NCBI RefSeq assembly: GCF_021168455.1
Contig: NZ_JAJOZR010000010.1
Coordinates: 124,001 to 188,000 of the forward strand
Length of the DNA stretch: 64,000 nucleotides
Source of the DNA: Ferranicluibacter quercicola
GTDB taxonomy: Bacteria > Pseudomonadota > Alphaproteobacteria > Rhizobiales > Rhizobiaceae
Direction: 5' to 3'
Shown here: positions 52,680 through 60,650 of the stretch, in pieces
Layout of the letters: each line of letters opens with the position of its first letter
Numbering within the stretch: the stretch's first letter is position 1
The notes under the pieces: model-generated
Database searches by the model: none
Seen by the model: the letters and a program-made list of their open reading frames with translations, nothing else
What the model was told of the DNA's origin: nothing
Translations under genes and position numbers: made by a program

Positions 52680-53567
52680 GAGACCGCTTTCCCGGAGTGC
52701 GGCCAGCCCCGTATCGCGCTGGCTCTTCGACAGCTTCCGTCCATCCGGCCCACGCACAAGGCGGTGGTGGTGATAGACCGGCGCGGGCATGTCGAGCAGT
52801 GTCTGGAGCAGGCGGTGTACCGCGGTCGCATGGAAGAGGTCCTGCCCCCGCACGACATGGGTGACGCCCTGCACCGCATCGTCCACCGTCACCGACAGAT
52901 GGTAGCTGGAGGGTGCATCCGGCCGCGACAGGATGACATCGCCCCAGGCTTCGGGCCGCGCCGCGATCGTGCCCGCCAAGCCTTCCGGATCGTCCGTGCC
53001 GCTTGTCGGGCGGGTTCCGGTTTCCTGCCAGGTGAGCGGCCCGTCGATGGCACGGCGTGCCGCCTCCATGTCCAGACGCCAGGCATAGGGCCGTCCGGTC
53101 GCCTCTGCCGCGGCAACGGCATCCTCTCTTCGCCGTGTGTCCCACGTCCGCTCGGGGCCGGGATAGAGCGGGGCACCGTCCGGATCGCGCGGCCACGTGC
53201 CGCCGCCGGCCTCGATGGCTGCGACATGCGCGCGGATCTCGCCGCGCGTGAGGAAGGCGGGATAGACGAGGCCGCGGGCCTTCAGATGGTCGAGGGCCGT
53301 CTCGTAGTCGGCGAAATGATCGGACTGGCGCCGCACGGGCGCCTCGAAGGTGAGGCCGAGCCAGGCGAGATCCTCGACGATGGCCCGCTCGAACTCCGGC
53401 CGGCAGCGCGCGCGGTCGATATCTTCCAGCCGCAGCAGAAGCCGGCCGCCGGTCTCCCGTGCGAACCGTGCGTTCAGCAGGGCCGAGAGGGCATGGCCGA
53501 GGTGCAGTGCGCCGTTGGGGCTCGGCGCGAAGCGATAGACCGGGGGCGTGAACAGGCTGTTCGGCAT
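52647..53567 (-). CDS. gluQ: Glutamyl-Q tRNA(Asp) synthetase
   Basis: A 306-residue truncated GluRS-like protein lacking an anticodon-binding domain. It attaches glutamate to queuosine in tRNA(Asp). Class I motifs are H22-L-G-H25 (HIGH-like) and KLSKS at 278-282, with FAPSPNGALHLGHALSALLN. The zinc-binding cysteines of the E. coli enzyme are missing: VYPAFLTRGEI stands where CTCTR is expected, and the protein has one cysteine in all. The queuosine link connects it with yhhQ. Confidence 0.9.
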   Translation of the reverse strand: MPNSLFTPPVYRFAPSPNGALHLGHALSALLNARFARETGGRLLLRLEDIDRARCRPEFERAIVEDLAWLGLTFEAPVRRQSDHFADYETALDHLKARGLVYPAFLTRGEIRAHVAAIEAGGGTWPRDPDGAPLYPGPERTWDTRRREDAVAAAEATGRPYAWRLDMEAARRAIDGPLTWQETGTRPTSGTDDPEGLAGTIAARPEAWGDVILSRPDAPSSYHLSVTVDDAVQGVTHVVRGQDLFHATAVHRLLQTLLDMPAPVYHHHRLVRGPDGRKLSKSQRDTGLAALRESGLSAAQVRALVL

Positions 53568-53623
53568 GAACGTCTTCTGCCATCAATGGGCCGCCGGGCC
53601 AAGACGGCGGGAGGACCCTCACG

Positions 53624-54268
53624 ATGCGAATTTCGAGCGACCACGATGTCTCCTGCGGTCTTGCGGCCCTGGGGACGCGCGATCCCCGCCTTGTGCCCAT
53701 CATCGCCGCTGCCGGAGCGGTGCCACTGCGGCGGTCCGAACCCGGCTTTTCCGGGCTGGCCGCAATCATCGTCTCGCAGATGATCTCCAAGGCGAGTGCG
53801 GCGGCGATCTGGAACCGGATGACCTTGCGGCTCGGCACGGTGGAGGCTGGCGCTTTCCTTGCGCTCGACGAGGCGGATGGCCGCGCCACCGGCCTGTCGG
53901 GGGCGAAGATCAAGGCGCTGCGGGCCGCGGCTCTTGCCGTGGAGGCCGGAGTGCTGGATCTCGACGGAATCTGCGATCTGGAGCCGGATGCTGCCATCGC
54001 CGCGCTCGGTGCGCTGCCGGGCATCGGCCGCTGGACGGCGGAGGTCTATCTGGTCTTCTGCGCCGGTCACCCGGATGTGTTTCCGGTCGGCGACGTCGCG
54101 CTGCAGAGCGCCGTTGCGCACGCGTTCCGCCTGGAGGCGCGTCCGTCTGCGCGGGCGCTGGATACGATCAGCCTTGCCTGGAGCCCCTGGCGCAGTGTCG
54201 CGGCACGTCTGTTCTGGGCCTATTACGCCCGCTGCATGCGCCGCGATGCCGCACCCGTTCTCGCCTGA
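53624..54268 (+). CDS. DNA-3-methyladenine glycosylase 2 (AlkA-like, HhH-GPD)
   Basis: A 214-residue base-excision repair glycosylase that removes alkylated bases. The helix-hairpin-helix ALGALPGIGRWTAEVYLVF is followed by the GPD region with the catalytic aspartate in FPVGDVALQSAV. IIVSQMISKASAAAIWNRM is the usual N-terminal helical part. Length is typical of the short form without AlkA's N-terminal domain and no Ada fusion is present. Confidence 0.92.
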   Translation: MRISSDHDVSCGLAALGTRDPRLVPIIAAAGAVPLRRSEPGFSGLAAIIVSQMISKASAAAIWNRMTLRLGTVEAGAFLALDEADGRATGLSGAKIKALRAAALAVEAGVLDLDGICDLEPDAAIAALGALPGIGRWTAEVYLVFCAGHPDVFPVGDVALQSAVAHAFRLEARPSARALDTISLAWSPWRSVAARLFWAYYARCMRRDAAPVLA

Positions 54269-54335
54269 GGCAGGGTCGTGCCGCGTGGCGCGTAACCATC
54301 TGAAATGAATCTTTTGTTGCCGATTTCCTTTCGGC

Positions 54336-54365
54336 TTCACAATCCTGACGTAACGAGCCTAATAT
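54336..54365 (+). promoter_or_regulatory. Sigma-70-type promoter for the HNH protein
   Basis: TTCACA (54336-54341), 18-bp spacer, TAATAT (54360-54365), in an AT-rich stretch. It predicts a leader of about 30 nt containing AGGAG before the TTG at 54404. Confidence 0.6.
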
Positions 54366-54403
54366 AGAAGTGCAGATGCCGAATCGATCAGGAGTCACTG
54401 GAC

Positions 54404-54961
54404 TTGACGATTGCAGTCTCACCTCAGGCCTTGCCTGCGCTCGTGTTGAACGCGGACTACCGGCCTCTTAGTTATTACCCCTTGTCGCTCTGGTCCTGGC
54501 AGGACGCGATCAAGGCGGTCTTCCTTGACCGTGTCGTTATTCTCGCGGAATACGAACATCAGGTGTCCTCGCCCAGCTTTTCAATGAAGCTTCCGAGCGT
54601 CGTGTGCCTGAAGAGCTATGTCCAGCCGTCGCGCCATCCGGCCTTCACGCGCTTCAACGTCTTTCTGCGGGACCGTTTCGAATGTCAGTATTGCGGCTCG
54701 CCCGACGACCTGACCTTCGACCATGTCATTCCGCGCTGCCATGGCGGCCAGACGACGTGGGAGAACGTGGTGGCCGCGTGCTCGCCCTGCAATCTGCGCA
54801 AGGGCGGCAAGATGCCGCGCAATGCCGGCATGTTCCCGCACCAGAAACCCTACCACCCGACGGTGCAGGACCTGCACAACAACGGCCGGCTGTTTCCGCC
54901 AAATTTTCTGCATGAAAGCTGGATGGACTATCTTTACTGGGATGTCGAACTGCAGCCTTGA
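54404..54961 (+). CDS. HNH endonuclease family protein
   Basis: A 185-residue protein with a treble-clef HNH domain: C-x2-C in RFECQYCGSPDDLTFDHVIP, the DH pair, RCHGGQTTWENVV, and a second C-x2-C in ACSPCNLRKGGK. The N-terminus ALVLNADYRPLSYYPLSLWS is conserved in a chromosomal HNH family of alphaproteobacteria with no restriction partner, so the role is probably housekeeping and is unknown. A TTG start is supported by AGGAG 9 nt upstream. A terminator follows. Confidence 0.88.
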   Translation: MTIAVSPQALPALVLNADYRPLSYYPLSLWSWQDAIKAVFLDRVVILAEYEHQVSSPSFSMKLPSVVCLKSYVQPSRHPAFTRFNVFLRDRFECQYCGSPDDLTFDHVIPRCHGGQTTWENVVAACSPCNLRKGGKMPRNAGMFPHQKPYHPTVQDLHNNGRLFPPNFLHESWMDYLYWDVELQP

Positions 54962-55004
54962 GGCCTGAGTTTTCGTGAACCGCCGATGGCGGACGGGATT
55001 TTGC

Positions 55005-55027
55005 GGGCGCCTGAACGGGCGCCCGTT
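55005..55027 (+). terminator. Intrinsic terminator after the HNH gene
   Basis: A perfect 7-bp stem GGGCGCC/GGCGCCC with a 6-nt loop followed by GTTT. It lies between the convergent HNH and dsbB genes and may serve both. Confidence 0.6.
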
Positions 55028-55032
55028 TCGCG

Positions 55033-55539
55033 TTACCGCGCCTTGACGGCGCCGCGCACGGCGATGGCCGCAAGCACGAGGCTCGCCAGCACGTTCCAGC
55101 CGGCAAAGGACAGGCCGAGCACGCGGAGCGCTGCATCCGTGCAGGACGGGCCGTGCTTGCTGTCGAGATCGCCCAGGAGATCGCCGACATTGGGTGAGAC
55201 GCCCTGCGCGGTGGTCGAGCAATTGGCGGGCCCCGCCCAGAAATGCCACTCGACGCCCGCATGGTAGATGCCGATACCGGCACCGACCAGCATCATGATC
55301 GCCACGACCGCCAGCAGCAGACGCGGCAGCCAGGCTGGCATGGGGAAGGCGGCGCTGATGATGGCGAGCAGGCCGACGGGGATGCCGTAATAATAGGGCT
55401 CGCGCTGCATCAGGCAGAGCGCGCAGGGGATGTAGCCGCCGAGATGTTCGAAGCCGAGCGCGGTTCCCACCGTCACGATCATGCCGAGCGTGACGAGGAC
55501 GGCGGCGGACAGGGCAGGCGAGCGTTGGATGGCGGTCAC
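55033..55539 (-). CDS. dsbB: Disulfide bond formation protein B (DsbB)
   Basis: A 168-residue quinone reductase with four membrane helices. The first periplasmic pair is C39-A-L-C42 in IPCALCLMQREPYY and the second is C107 and C133 (PANCSTTAQ, GPSCTDA). It reoxidises DsbA and passes electrons to ubiquinone. CxLCxxQR is the family hallmark. It lies 101 bp after the DedA-like gene on the same strand. Confidence 0.94.
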   Translation of the reverse strand: MTAIQRSPALSAAVLVTLGMIVTVGTALGFEHLGGYIPCALCLMQREPYYYGIPVGLLAIISAAFPMPAWLPRLLLAVVAIMMLVGAGIGIYHAGVEWHFWAGPANCSTTAQGVSPNVGDLLGDLDSKHGPSCTDAALRVLGLSFAGWNVLASLVLAAIAVRGAVKAR

Positions 55540-55640
55540 GGTCTACGGGCTCCGGGAGGCGGGTTCGCTGTGTGGGTCACGAAGCCCTTACAGCATATGG
55601 TCGAGGATCGACATCTGTTTTGCGGCCGCGGCTGCGCGTG

Positions 55641-56252
55641 TCAGGGCGTGACGATCTCGGGATTGTGGAGGAAGAAGCGGTAGGCGATGAAGAGGGCGAT
55701 CAGCGCGGCGGCGGCAATCGCCGAGATCAGACCGAGACGCTTCTCGATAAAATGGCGGATCTCCTCGCCATAGCGGCGCAGCAGCCAGGCGAGCAGGAAA
55801 AAGCGCGCTCCGCGCGCGATGATGGCGCAGACGATGAACAGGCCGAGATGGATGCCGGCGACGCCGGAGAGAATCGTGACGACCTTGATCGGCGGCAGAT
55901 GCGCAAGGCCGGAGGTGACCAGCAGCAGCACCAGCATCTCGTTGCTGAACGAGGCACGCATCGTTTCGAACGCTTCGAGCTTGCCGTAGAATTCCAGAAC
56001 CGGGCGCGCCAGCGTCTCGAAGGCGTAATGGCCGAGATACCAGCCGGCAATGCCGCCCAGCACGGAGGCGACGGTGGCGATCGCCGCATAGCGCCAGGCG
56101 CGCTCCGGCCGTGCCAGGGCCATGGGCAGAAACAGGACGTCGGCCGGCACGAGGAAGACCGAGCTTTCCACAAAGGCGATGACGGCAAGCCAGACCTCCG
56201 CCGACTTGCGCGCGGCAAGCGACATGGTCCAGTCGTAAAGGCTGCGGAGCAT
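55641..56252 (-). CDS. YqaA/DedA-like membrane protein
   Basis: A 203-residue VTT/SNARE-associated-type membrane protein, YqaA subgroup. Features are AFVESSVFLVPADVLFLPMA, ASVLGGIAGWYLGHYAFETL and GLAHLPPIKVVTILSGVAGI. DedA relatives are lipid scramblases or transporters involved in envelope homeostasis; function here is inferred. GAGGAA lies 7 nt before the ATG at 56252. It and dsbB run away from the tRNA-Leu gene. Confidence 0.88.
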   Translation of the reverse strand: MLRSLYDWTMSLAARKSAEVWLAVIAFVESSVFLVPADVLFLPMALARPERAWRYAAIATVASVLGGIAGWYLGHYAFETLARPVLEFYGKLEAFETMRASFSNEMLVLLLVTSGLAHLPPIKVVTILSGVAGIHLGLFIVCAIIARGARFFLLAWLLRRYGEEIRHFIEKRLGLISAIAAAALIALFIAYRFFLHNPEIVTP

Positions 56253-56472
56253 CGGCAATTCCTCGATCAGGTGTGGCGACGGGCTTCGGGGGCAAGCGGG
56301 GCGCAGCCCCGGACGTGGCATTCATCAGCTTCTATGCAGGAATACGGCGCCTGTAAATCACCCCGGCGCGCCAAGGCGGCTGCGCACCGTCCTCCCGCCC
56401 ATCCGGCCGCCTGCCGGCGACCCTCCCGGATCATCCGCTCGCGCAATTGCCTCCCCGGCTGCGGAATCTCGG

Positions 56473-56500
56473 TTGACCAAGTCCGCCCCACCCGTATAAA
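56473..56500 (+). promoter_or_regulatory. Promoter of tRNA-Leu
   Basis: TTGACC (56473-56478), 16-bp spacer, TATAAA (56495-56500), ending 20 bp before the tRNA 5' end. Confidence 0.7.
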
Positions 56501-56520
56501 TCCCGATCCTGCCTCTCCGT

Positions 56521-56605
56521 GCCCCATTGGCGGAATTGGTAGACGCGCTCGACTCAAAATCGAGTTCCGAAAGGAGTGCTGGTTCGACTCCGGCATGGGG
56601 CACCA
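56521..56605 (+). tRNA. tRNA-Leu (anticodon CAA)
   Basis: An 85-nt class II tRNA with a 7-bp acceptor stem (GCCCCAT/ATGGGGC), D-arm containing GGAATTGGTAGAC, anticodon stem CTCGA/TCGAG with loop CTCAAAA (anticodon CAA, reading UUG), long variable arm TTCCGAAAGGAGT, T-arm with GGTTCGACTCC, and encoded CCA. A relic of a tyrosine integrase begins 58 bp downstream, so this gene probably served as an attachment site. Confidence 0.97.
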
Positions 56606-56662
56606 CAAAATTCTATGTCATTGAAATTCATTGATTTTTAGAGATTTTCTTCGCGCAGGACT

Positions 56663-56800
56663 TCACGTTCGGGGAATCTCAATCTCGACGTGTTTTGCAA
56701 CAAGCTTCGACGCCTTGATTCCCATACGTTTTGCGGTCGGCCTTTCTGGTGTAAATTTCGTAAGGCGGAGTGCTTGGCTGGTGCGCCCGGCACCCAACTC
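56663..56800 (-). pseudogene. Relic of a tyrosine-recombinase C-terminus next to tRNA-Leu
   Basis: On the minus strand one frame reads YEIYTRKADRK, the sequence around the catalytic tyrosine of phage-type integrases. After a run of four A (around 56725) the frame shifts by one base and continues as RMGIKASKLVAKHVEIEIPR to a TGA at 56663-56665. The homology fades upstream of about 56800 and stops occur, so only the last 40 or so codons remain. Its 3' end faces the tRNA, as expected for an element integrated there. Confidence 0.55.
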
Positions 56801-56903
56801 TCCCGCCCTATTCGCTGACGGAACAGTTTCCCGCAACGTTGTCGTTATGGTCCGCTGCGTGCGGGACGACTGGCATCCGGCTTATAGCGGCTGCAGACAC
56901 GGA

Positions 56904-56935
56904 AATGCCGTCGCTCCCGGAAGAGCGACGGCATT
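56904..56935 (-). terminator. Strong hairpin after the small exported protein gene
   Basis: A 13-bp perfect stem AATGCCGTCGCTC/GAGCGACGGCATT with a 6-nt loop starts 8 bp past the stop at 56944. On the minus strand only a short ATTTCC follows, so termination strength is uncertain. Confidence 0.55.
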
Positions 56936-56943
56936 GTATCGTC

Positions 56944-57273
56944 TTATCGGATGATCAAGCGGAAGACTTCCGGTGCGTAGTAGTAGCCATCGCTGTGGCG
57001 ACGGTAGCCGCGGCGGGCCTCGCGATAGCCACGATGTCCCCGCCAGTAGCCCCGGCGGCTTTCATGGCGCTCGACGCGACGATCGTGCCTGCGCTCGTAA
57101 CGCTTCTTCCAGCGCGGACGCTCATCACGGTCGCGATACTGCGCCAGTTGCGCATCCGAGGTCAGTTGAACAGGTGCCGGCACGACGGGCGCGGCAGACG
57201 CCGTGGTGAAGCTCGTCAGGCCCAAGACCACCGCAACCGCGGCGGCGCCGAGCATGTGTGTCATCTTCGTCAT
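56944..57273 (-). CDS. Small exported Arg/Tyr-rich protein
   Basis: A 109-residue protein with a clear signal peptide (MTKMTHMLGAAAVAVVLGLT, cleavage after ASA near residue 27). The mature part is very basic and aromatic (WKKRYERRHDRRVERHESRR, then GYWRGHRGYREARRGYRR and SDGYYYAPEVFRL). Similar small Arg/Gly/Tyr-rich exported proteins, including BA14K-like ones, are frequent in Rhizobiales, but I cannot assign a family firmly. AGGAAGG is 6 nt from this ATG and directly abuts an earlier ATG at 57279. A palindrome covers the region just upstream. Confidence 0.8.
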   Translation of the reverse strand: MTKMTHMLGAAAVAVVLGLTSFTTASAAPVVPAPVQLTSDAQLAQYRDRDERPRWKKRYERRHDRRVERHESRRGYWRGHRGYREARRGYRRHSDGYYYAPEVFRLIIR

Positions 57274-57285
57274 AGTCATCCTTCC

Positions 57286-57299
57286 TAAGTTGTAACTTA
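57286..57299. promoter_or_regulatory. Perfect palindrome just upstream of the small exported protein gene
   Basis: TAAGTT-GT-AACTTA, 13 bp before the predicted ATG at 57273 and touching its ribosome-binding site. The 2-nt centre is too short for an RNA loop, so a DNA operator for a repressor is more likely. Confidence 0.4.
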
Positions 57300-57519
57300 C
57301 CATGAGCCTCGGCGGATGAATGGGGTGTGAACTGACGGTTCAGATAGGGAGTGGGGTTGCGGGCGTGCTGCGGCGACGACAGACAAGCACGGAAAAAGGA
57401 ACCACACCACTTGAACGTCGCCCTTGGCCAACGCTCTGGGTCAATGTCTGCAGCCTCTTCCCGGCCCTTGAACTTCCCGTGCGCGGTCTCACCTTTATCC
57501 GACACAACAGGAGGCCGGG

Positions 57520-57708
57520 ATGAGCGAGGTGCGGTATGGGGTGCGGCAGGAGCGGGGCGGGGGGTGGACGGTGGTCGATGAGGTGACCGGGTTGCCGGCG
57601 GCGTCGGATGGGCGGGATTTGAGCGGGCTCGAGCGGGAGGATGCGCGCGATATCGCGGATGTCCTGAACCGGGACGACCGGTCGCGGCGGCGGAGCGCGT
57701 TGGTTTAA
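57520..57708 (+). CDS. Small hypothetical protein
   Basis: A 62-residue hydrophilic protein (VRQERGGGWTVVDEVTGLPA, then LSGLEREDARDIADVLNRDD) with an excellent AGGAGG 6 nt before its ATG. The first half looks like a small beta-hairpin and the second like a helix. No signal peptide or membrane segment. I do not recognise a function. The preceding gap from 57304 holds no other gene I can support. Confidence 0.65.
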   Translation: MSEVRYGVRQERGGGWTVVDEVTGLPAASDGRDLSGLEREDARDIADVLNRDDRSRRRSALV

Positions 57709-57851
57709 GCGGGGCGAGGTGCTGTGGCGTTGCCTGTGGAGGCGAGATCACGTTTTGGCGATGGGCGCGCGTTCGGCAACTGCGCGATATCGCGATGTGC
57801 CGGTATGCGCTAGGTTGCGCCGACGATGCCGAGCACGCGGGTCCTGGAGTG

Positions 57852-58085
57852 ATGATGCAGACGCCGGATTTCATACCTCGCCAATTGTTGCCGGATCCTG
57901 TGGAGGAGAGTGCCAACCGGCTCGCGGAACACGTGGCCGGCGTTCACATGGAAACCGGCGAGTTCAGCATCATGACGATCACGGTCGAGGATGTCGTGAT
58001 CGACGGCGTCGATATGGGCGACTACGAGGTCATCGTTCGCCAGGTCAAGGCGCCGGAGTTTCTGGATCTCGACGCCGAGGAATGA
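57852..58085 (+). CDS. Small acidic hypothetical protein
   Basis: A 77-residue acidic protein (PRQLLPDPVEESANRLAEHV, MTITVEDVVIDGVDMGDYEV, ending FLDLDAEE). GGAG lies just upstream of two adjacent ATGs (57852, 57855). The composition suggests a soluble cytoplasmic protein. No family recognised. The 466 bases after it (58086-58553) contain nothing I can support as a gene. Confidence 0.6.
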   Translation: MMQTPDFIPRQLLPDPVEESANRLAEHVAGVHMETGEFSIMTITVEDVVIDGVDMGDYEVIVRQVKAPEFLDLDAEE

Positions 58086-58553
58086 AGGTCCCGGCCGCGG
58101 TTTCGGGATCGTCGGTCGGATTTTCCCATCATGCGATGCCGCGTCGCTCGGGCCGCCGGCCATGATCGGGTGCCGCTCGCTTTGCGGGTGCGCGACAGCG
58201 GGAGATGCCACGTCTCGTGCATCGCCGCGATGGGTCGCAATCGGGGGGAAGAGGCGCGCGGACGCTCTACAAACCGCGCGTGGCCAGACAATCGCACGGC
58301 AATCCTGAAGGCTTGGTAAAGATTGCAGCGCCGACTGCGGTTCTCGTCGGGGCTTCTTTCAAGTCGTTCATCTTCAATGACTTTTTCTCTCAAGGTGCCG
58401 GGTGTGCCGCATGGTCGCCCGCGACACCGGCCGGCATGTGCCATGTCGAGACATCTGCGGCAGCTTCTTAACCGGGCTCATGCAGGGCGTTTGCCGGAAA
58501 GGCACAGGGCGTGTCATTCTGAACCTCGCACTTACATATCGGGAGACATTTCC

Positions 58554-58802
58554 TTGGCGCAGGCATCCATGACAGTTTCCCCGGAACGGGGTTCCGAAAA
58601 AGGCCCGGAACGCGAGGTCGATATCGTGACGAGCGCAGTCTTTGCGTGGTGTGCCGAAAGGCGGATCGGTTTGCGGACGCAGGCCGGCGTCAGCGCCGCA
58701 AGCGCTGCCATCGCGCTGTTCGAGCGCGGCTACCGCACACCCGATGCGCTCTTCCATGCGCTTCACGGCCTGAGCGGCACGGAGACGGCGCATTACGGTT
58801 GA
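58554..58802 (+). CDS. Small hypothetical protein, probable TTG start
   Basis: An 82-residue protein, mostly helical (VDIVTSAVFAWCAERRIGLR, AGVSAASAAIALFERGYRTP, DALFHALHGL). GGGAGA precedes TTG 58554 by 7 nt, whereas the ATG at 58569 has no ribosome-binding site, so TTG is preferred. No function recognised. Confidence 0.55.
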   Translation: MAQASMTVSPERGSEKGPEREVDIVTSAVFAWCAERRIGLRTQAGVSAASAAIALFERGYRTPDALFHALHGLSGTETAHYG

Positions 58803-58933
58803 GGCGTGACCGGGATCGCGGGCGTCCTTCTCGACGCTTGCCGTGGCGTGGCGGCTCTTGATTGATCTGCCGGCCGGGGCGGTGATAGGGTCGGCGGCTG
58901 CCACCTTGTCGGCATCCTCTTCCAAGGCGGTTC

Positions 58934-60619
58934 ATGCTCCCGACGTCGTCCACCTATGAAGCCCTGATCCGGGATTTTTCCTGGGACATTCCGCATCGTT
59001 TCAACATCGGCGTGGCCGTCAGCGATGCCTGGGCGGTCCGGGCGCCGGAGCGGGTCTGTCTGCAGCACTTCAGCCCCGACGGCGATCACGAGGCGCTGAC
59101 CTATGGTGCCTTTGCCGCGCGATCCTCCTCGGTTGCCGCCGGGCTTCTGGCGCGCGGGGTTCTCCCGGGAGAGCGTATCGCCATTCTGCTGCCGCAGGGA
59201 TTTGCGGCAGCGATCGCGCATGCGGCGATCTACAAGCTGGGCGGCATCGCCCTGCCGCTGGCGCTGCTCTTCGGCGTCGAGGCTCTGGAGTACAGGCTGC
59301 GGGATGCCGGCGCCTGCGTCGTGGTCACCGATCGCTCCGGAGCATCGCGGCTCGCCGACATCAGGGCGCGGCTGCCGGATCTGCGGCTGGTCGTCTGCAC
59401 GGATGGGGGCGCGGACGGGGACAGGGGGGCAGACGACACGATCGGGTTCGATGTGCTGGCGGCCTTTGACGCCAGCGGCTTCGTTGCGGCGGATACCGGG
59501 CCGGACGATCCGGCCCTGATGATCTACACCTCCGGCACGACCGGGCCGCCCAAGGGCGCGCTGCACGGGCATCGCGTCTTGCTCGGCCATCTCCCCGGCT
59601 TCCAGTTTCACCATGCCGGCCTGCCGCAGGCCGGCGATCGCATGTGGACACCGGCCGACTGGGCCTGGGCGGGCGGGCTCTTGAATGCGCTGCTGCCGTC
59701 GCTCATGCTCGGTGTTCCCGTCGTGTCCTCCCCCGCGCAGAAGTTCGATCCGCATATGGCGTTCCGTATCCTGTCGGAGATGACGGTACGCAACGCCTTC
59801 ATTCCGCCGACGGCCCTGCGGTTGATGAAGGCGGTGGAGAACCCGAGGGCGCGTTACGCTTTCAACCTTCGAACCGTGGGAGCCGCGGGAGAGGCGCTGG
59901 GACGCGAGACGTTCGAGCAGGCGTCCAAGGCGCTTGGCGTCGAGATCGCGGAGTTCTACGGGCAGACGGAGTGCAACATCGTCATTTCCTCCAGTGCCGC
60001 CTATGGCGTTCGGAAGGCGGGGTCGATGGGCAAGGCGGCGCCGGGCCATGTGGTCGAGATCATCGACGAGGACGGGCAGGTTCTGCCGCGGGGCCGGGTG
60101 GGGCAGGTCGCCGTACAGCGGCCCGATCCGGTGATGTTTCTCGGCTATTGGGGAAATGCGGCGGCGACGCAGGCGAAGTTCATCGGCGACTGGATGACGA
60201 CCGGGGACCAGGCCGTGATGGACGATGACGGCTATATCCACTTTTTCGGGCGCGACGACGATGTCATCACCTCGTCGGGATTCCGGATCGGACCGAGCGA
60301 GGTCGAGGATTGCCTGGTCGGCCATCCCGCCGTTCGCATGGCAGCCGTCATCGGCAAGCCGGATCCGGTTCGCACGGAAATCGTGAAAGCCTATGTCGTG
60401 CTGGCCGAGGGATATACGGCGTCGGACACGCTGGCGGCCGCGCTGTCCGACTGGGTGAAGACGCGGCTGTCGATGCACGAATATCCGCGCGAGGTGGCGT
60501 TCGTGGATGCGCTGCCGCTGACGACGTCGGGCAAGATCATTCGGCGGCTGCTTCGGGACGCCGAGGCCCGCGCGGTGTCGACCGGGGCGGCTCCGGCCGT
60601 GGAGGAGGGCGCGGCGTAG
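58934..60619 (+). CDS. Medium-chain acyl-CoA synthetase (AMP-binding, ANL superfamily)
   Basis: A 561-residue adenylate-forming ligase that activates a carboxylic acid to its CoA thioester. The P-loop is YTSGTTGPPKGALHGH, the aromatic motif is EFYGQTECN, then GDWMTTGDQAVMDDDGYIHF and the C-terminal catalytic lysine in LTTSGKIIRRLLR. WTPADWAWAGGLLNALLPSL is typical of AcsM-type medium-chain or acetyl/propionyl relatives. The substrate is unknown. It is a single gene, convergent with the acetyltransferase gene by a 31-bp gap. Confidence 0.92.
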   Translation: MLPTSSTYEALIRDFSWDIPHRFNIGVAVSDAWAVRAPERVCLQHFSPDGDHEALTYGAFAARSSSVAAGLLARGVLPGERIAILLPQGFAAAIAHAAIYKLGGIALPLALLFGVEALEYRLRDAGACVVVTDRSGASRLADIRARLPDLRLVVCTDGGADGDRGADDTIGFDVLAAFDASGFVAADTGPDDPALMIYTSGTTGPPKGALHGHRVLLGHLPGFQFHHAGLPQAGDRMWTPADWAWAGGLLNALLPSLMLGVPVVSSPAQKFDPHMAFRILSEMTVRNAFIPPTALRLMKAVENPRARYAFNLRTVGAAGEALGRETFEQASKALGVEIAEFYGQTECNIVISSSAAYGVRKAGSMGKAAPGHVVEIIDEDGQVLPRGRVGQVAVQRPDPVMFLGYWGNAAATQAKFIGDWMTTGDQAVMDDDGYIHFFGRDDDVITSSGFRIGPSEVEDCLVGHPAVRMAAVIGKPDPVRTEIVKAYVVLAEGYTASDTLAAALSDWVKTRLSMHEYPREVAFVDALPLTTSGKIIRRLLRDAEARAVSTGAAPAVEEGAA

Positions 60620-60650
60620 ACGGCGCTGCGGACAATCGCGTTCGTCCCTC

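Noticed and set aside
54404..54961. HNH protein as part of a restriction or defence system.
   Set aside because: No methyltransferase, specificity subunit or other defence gene is adjacent; neighbours are DNA repair and dsbB, and the N-terminus matches a conserved housekeeping-like family.
57125..57916. A 263-codon minus-strand frame in the accessory pocket.
   Set aside because: It overlaps three better supported small genes with ribosome-binding sites, and its translation is Arg/Pro/Ser-rich without a fold signature.
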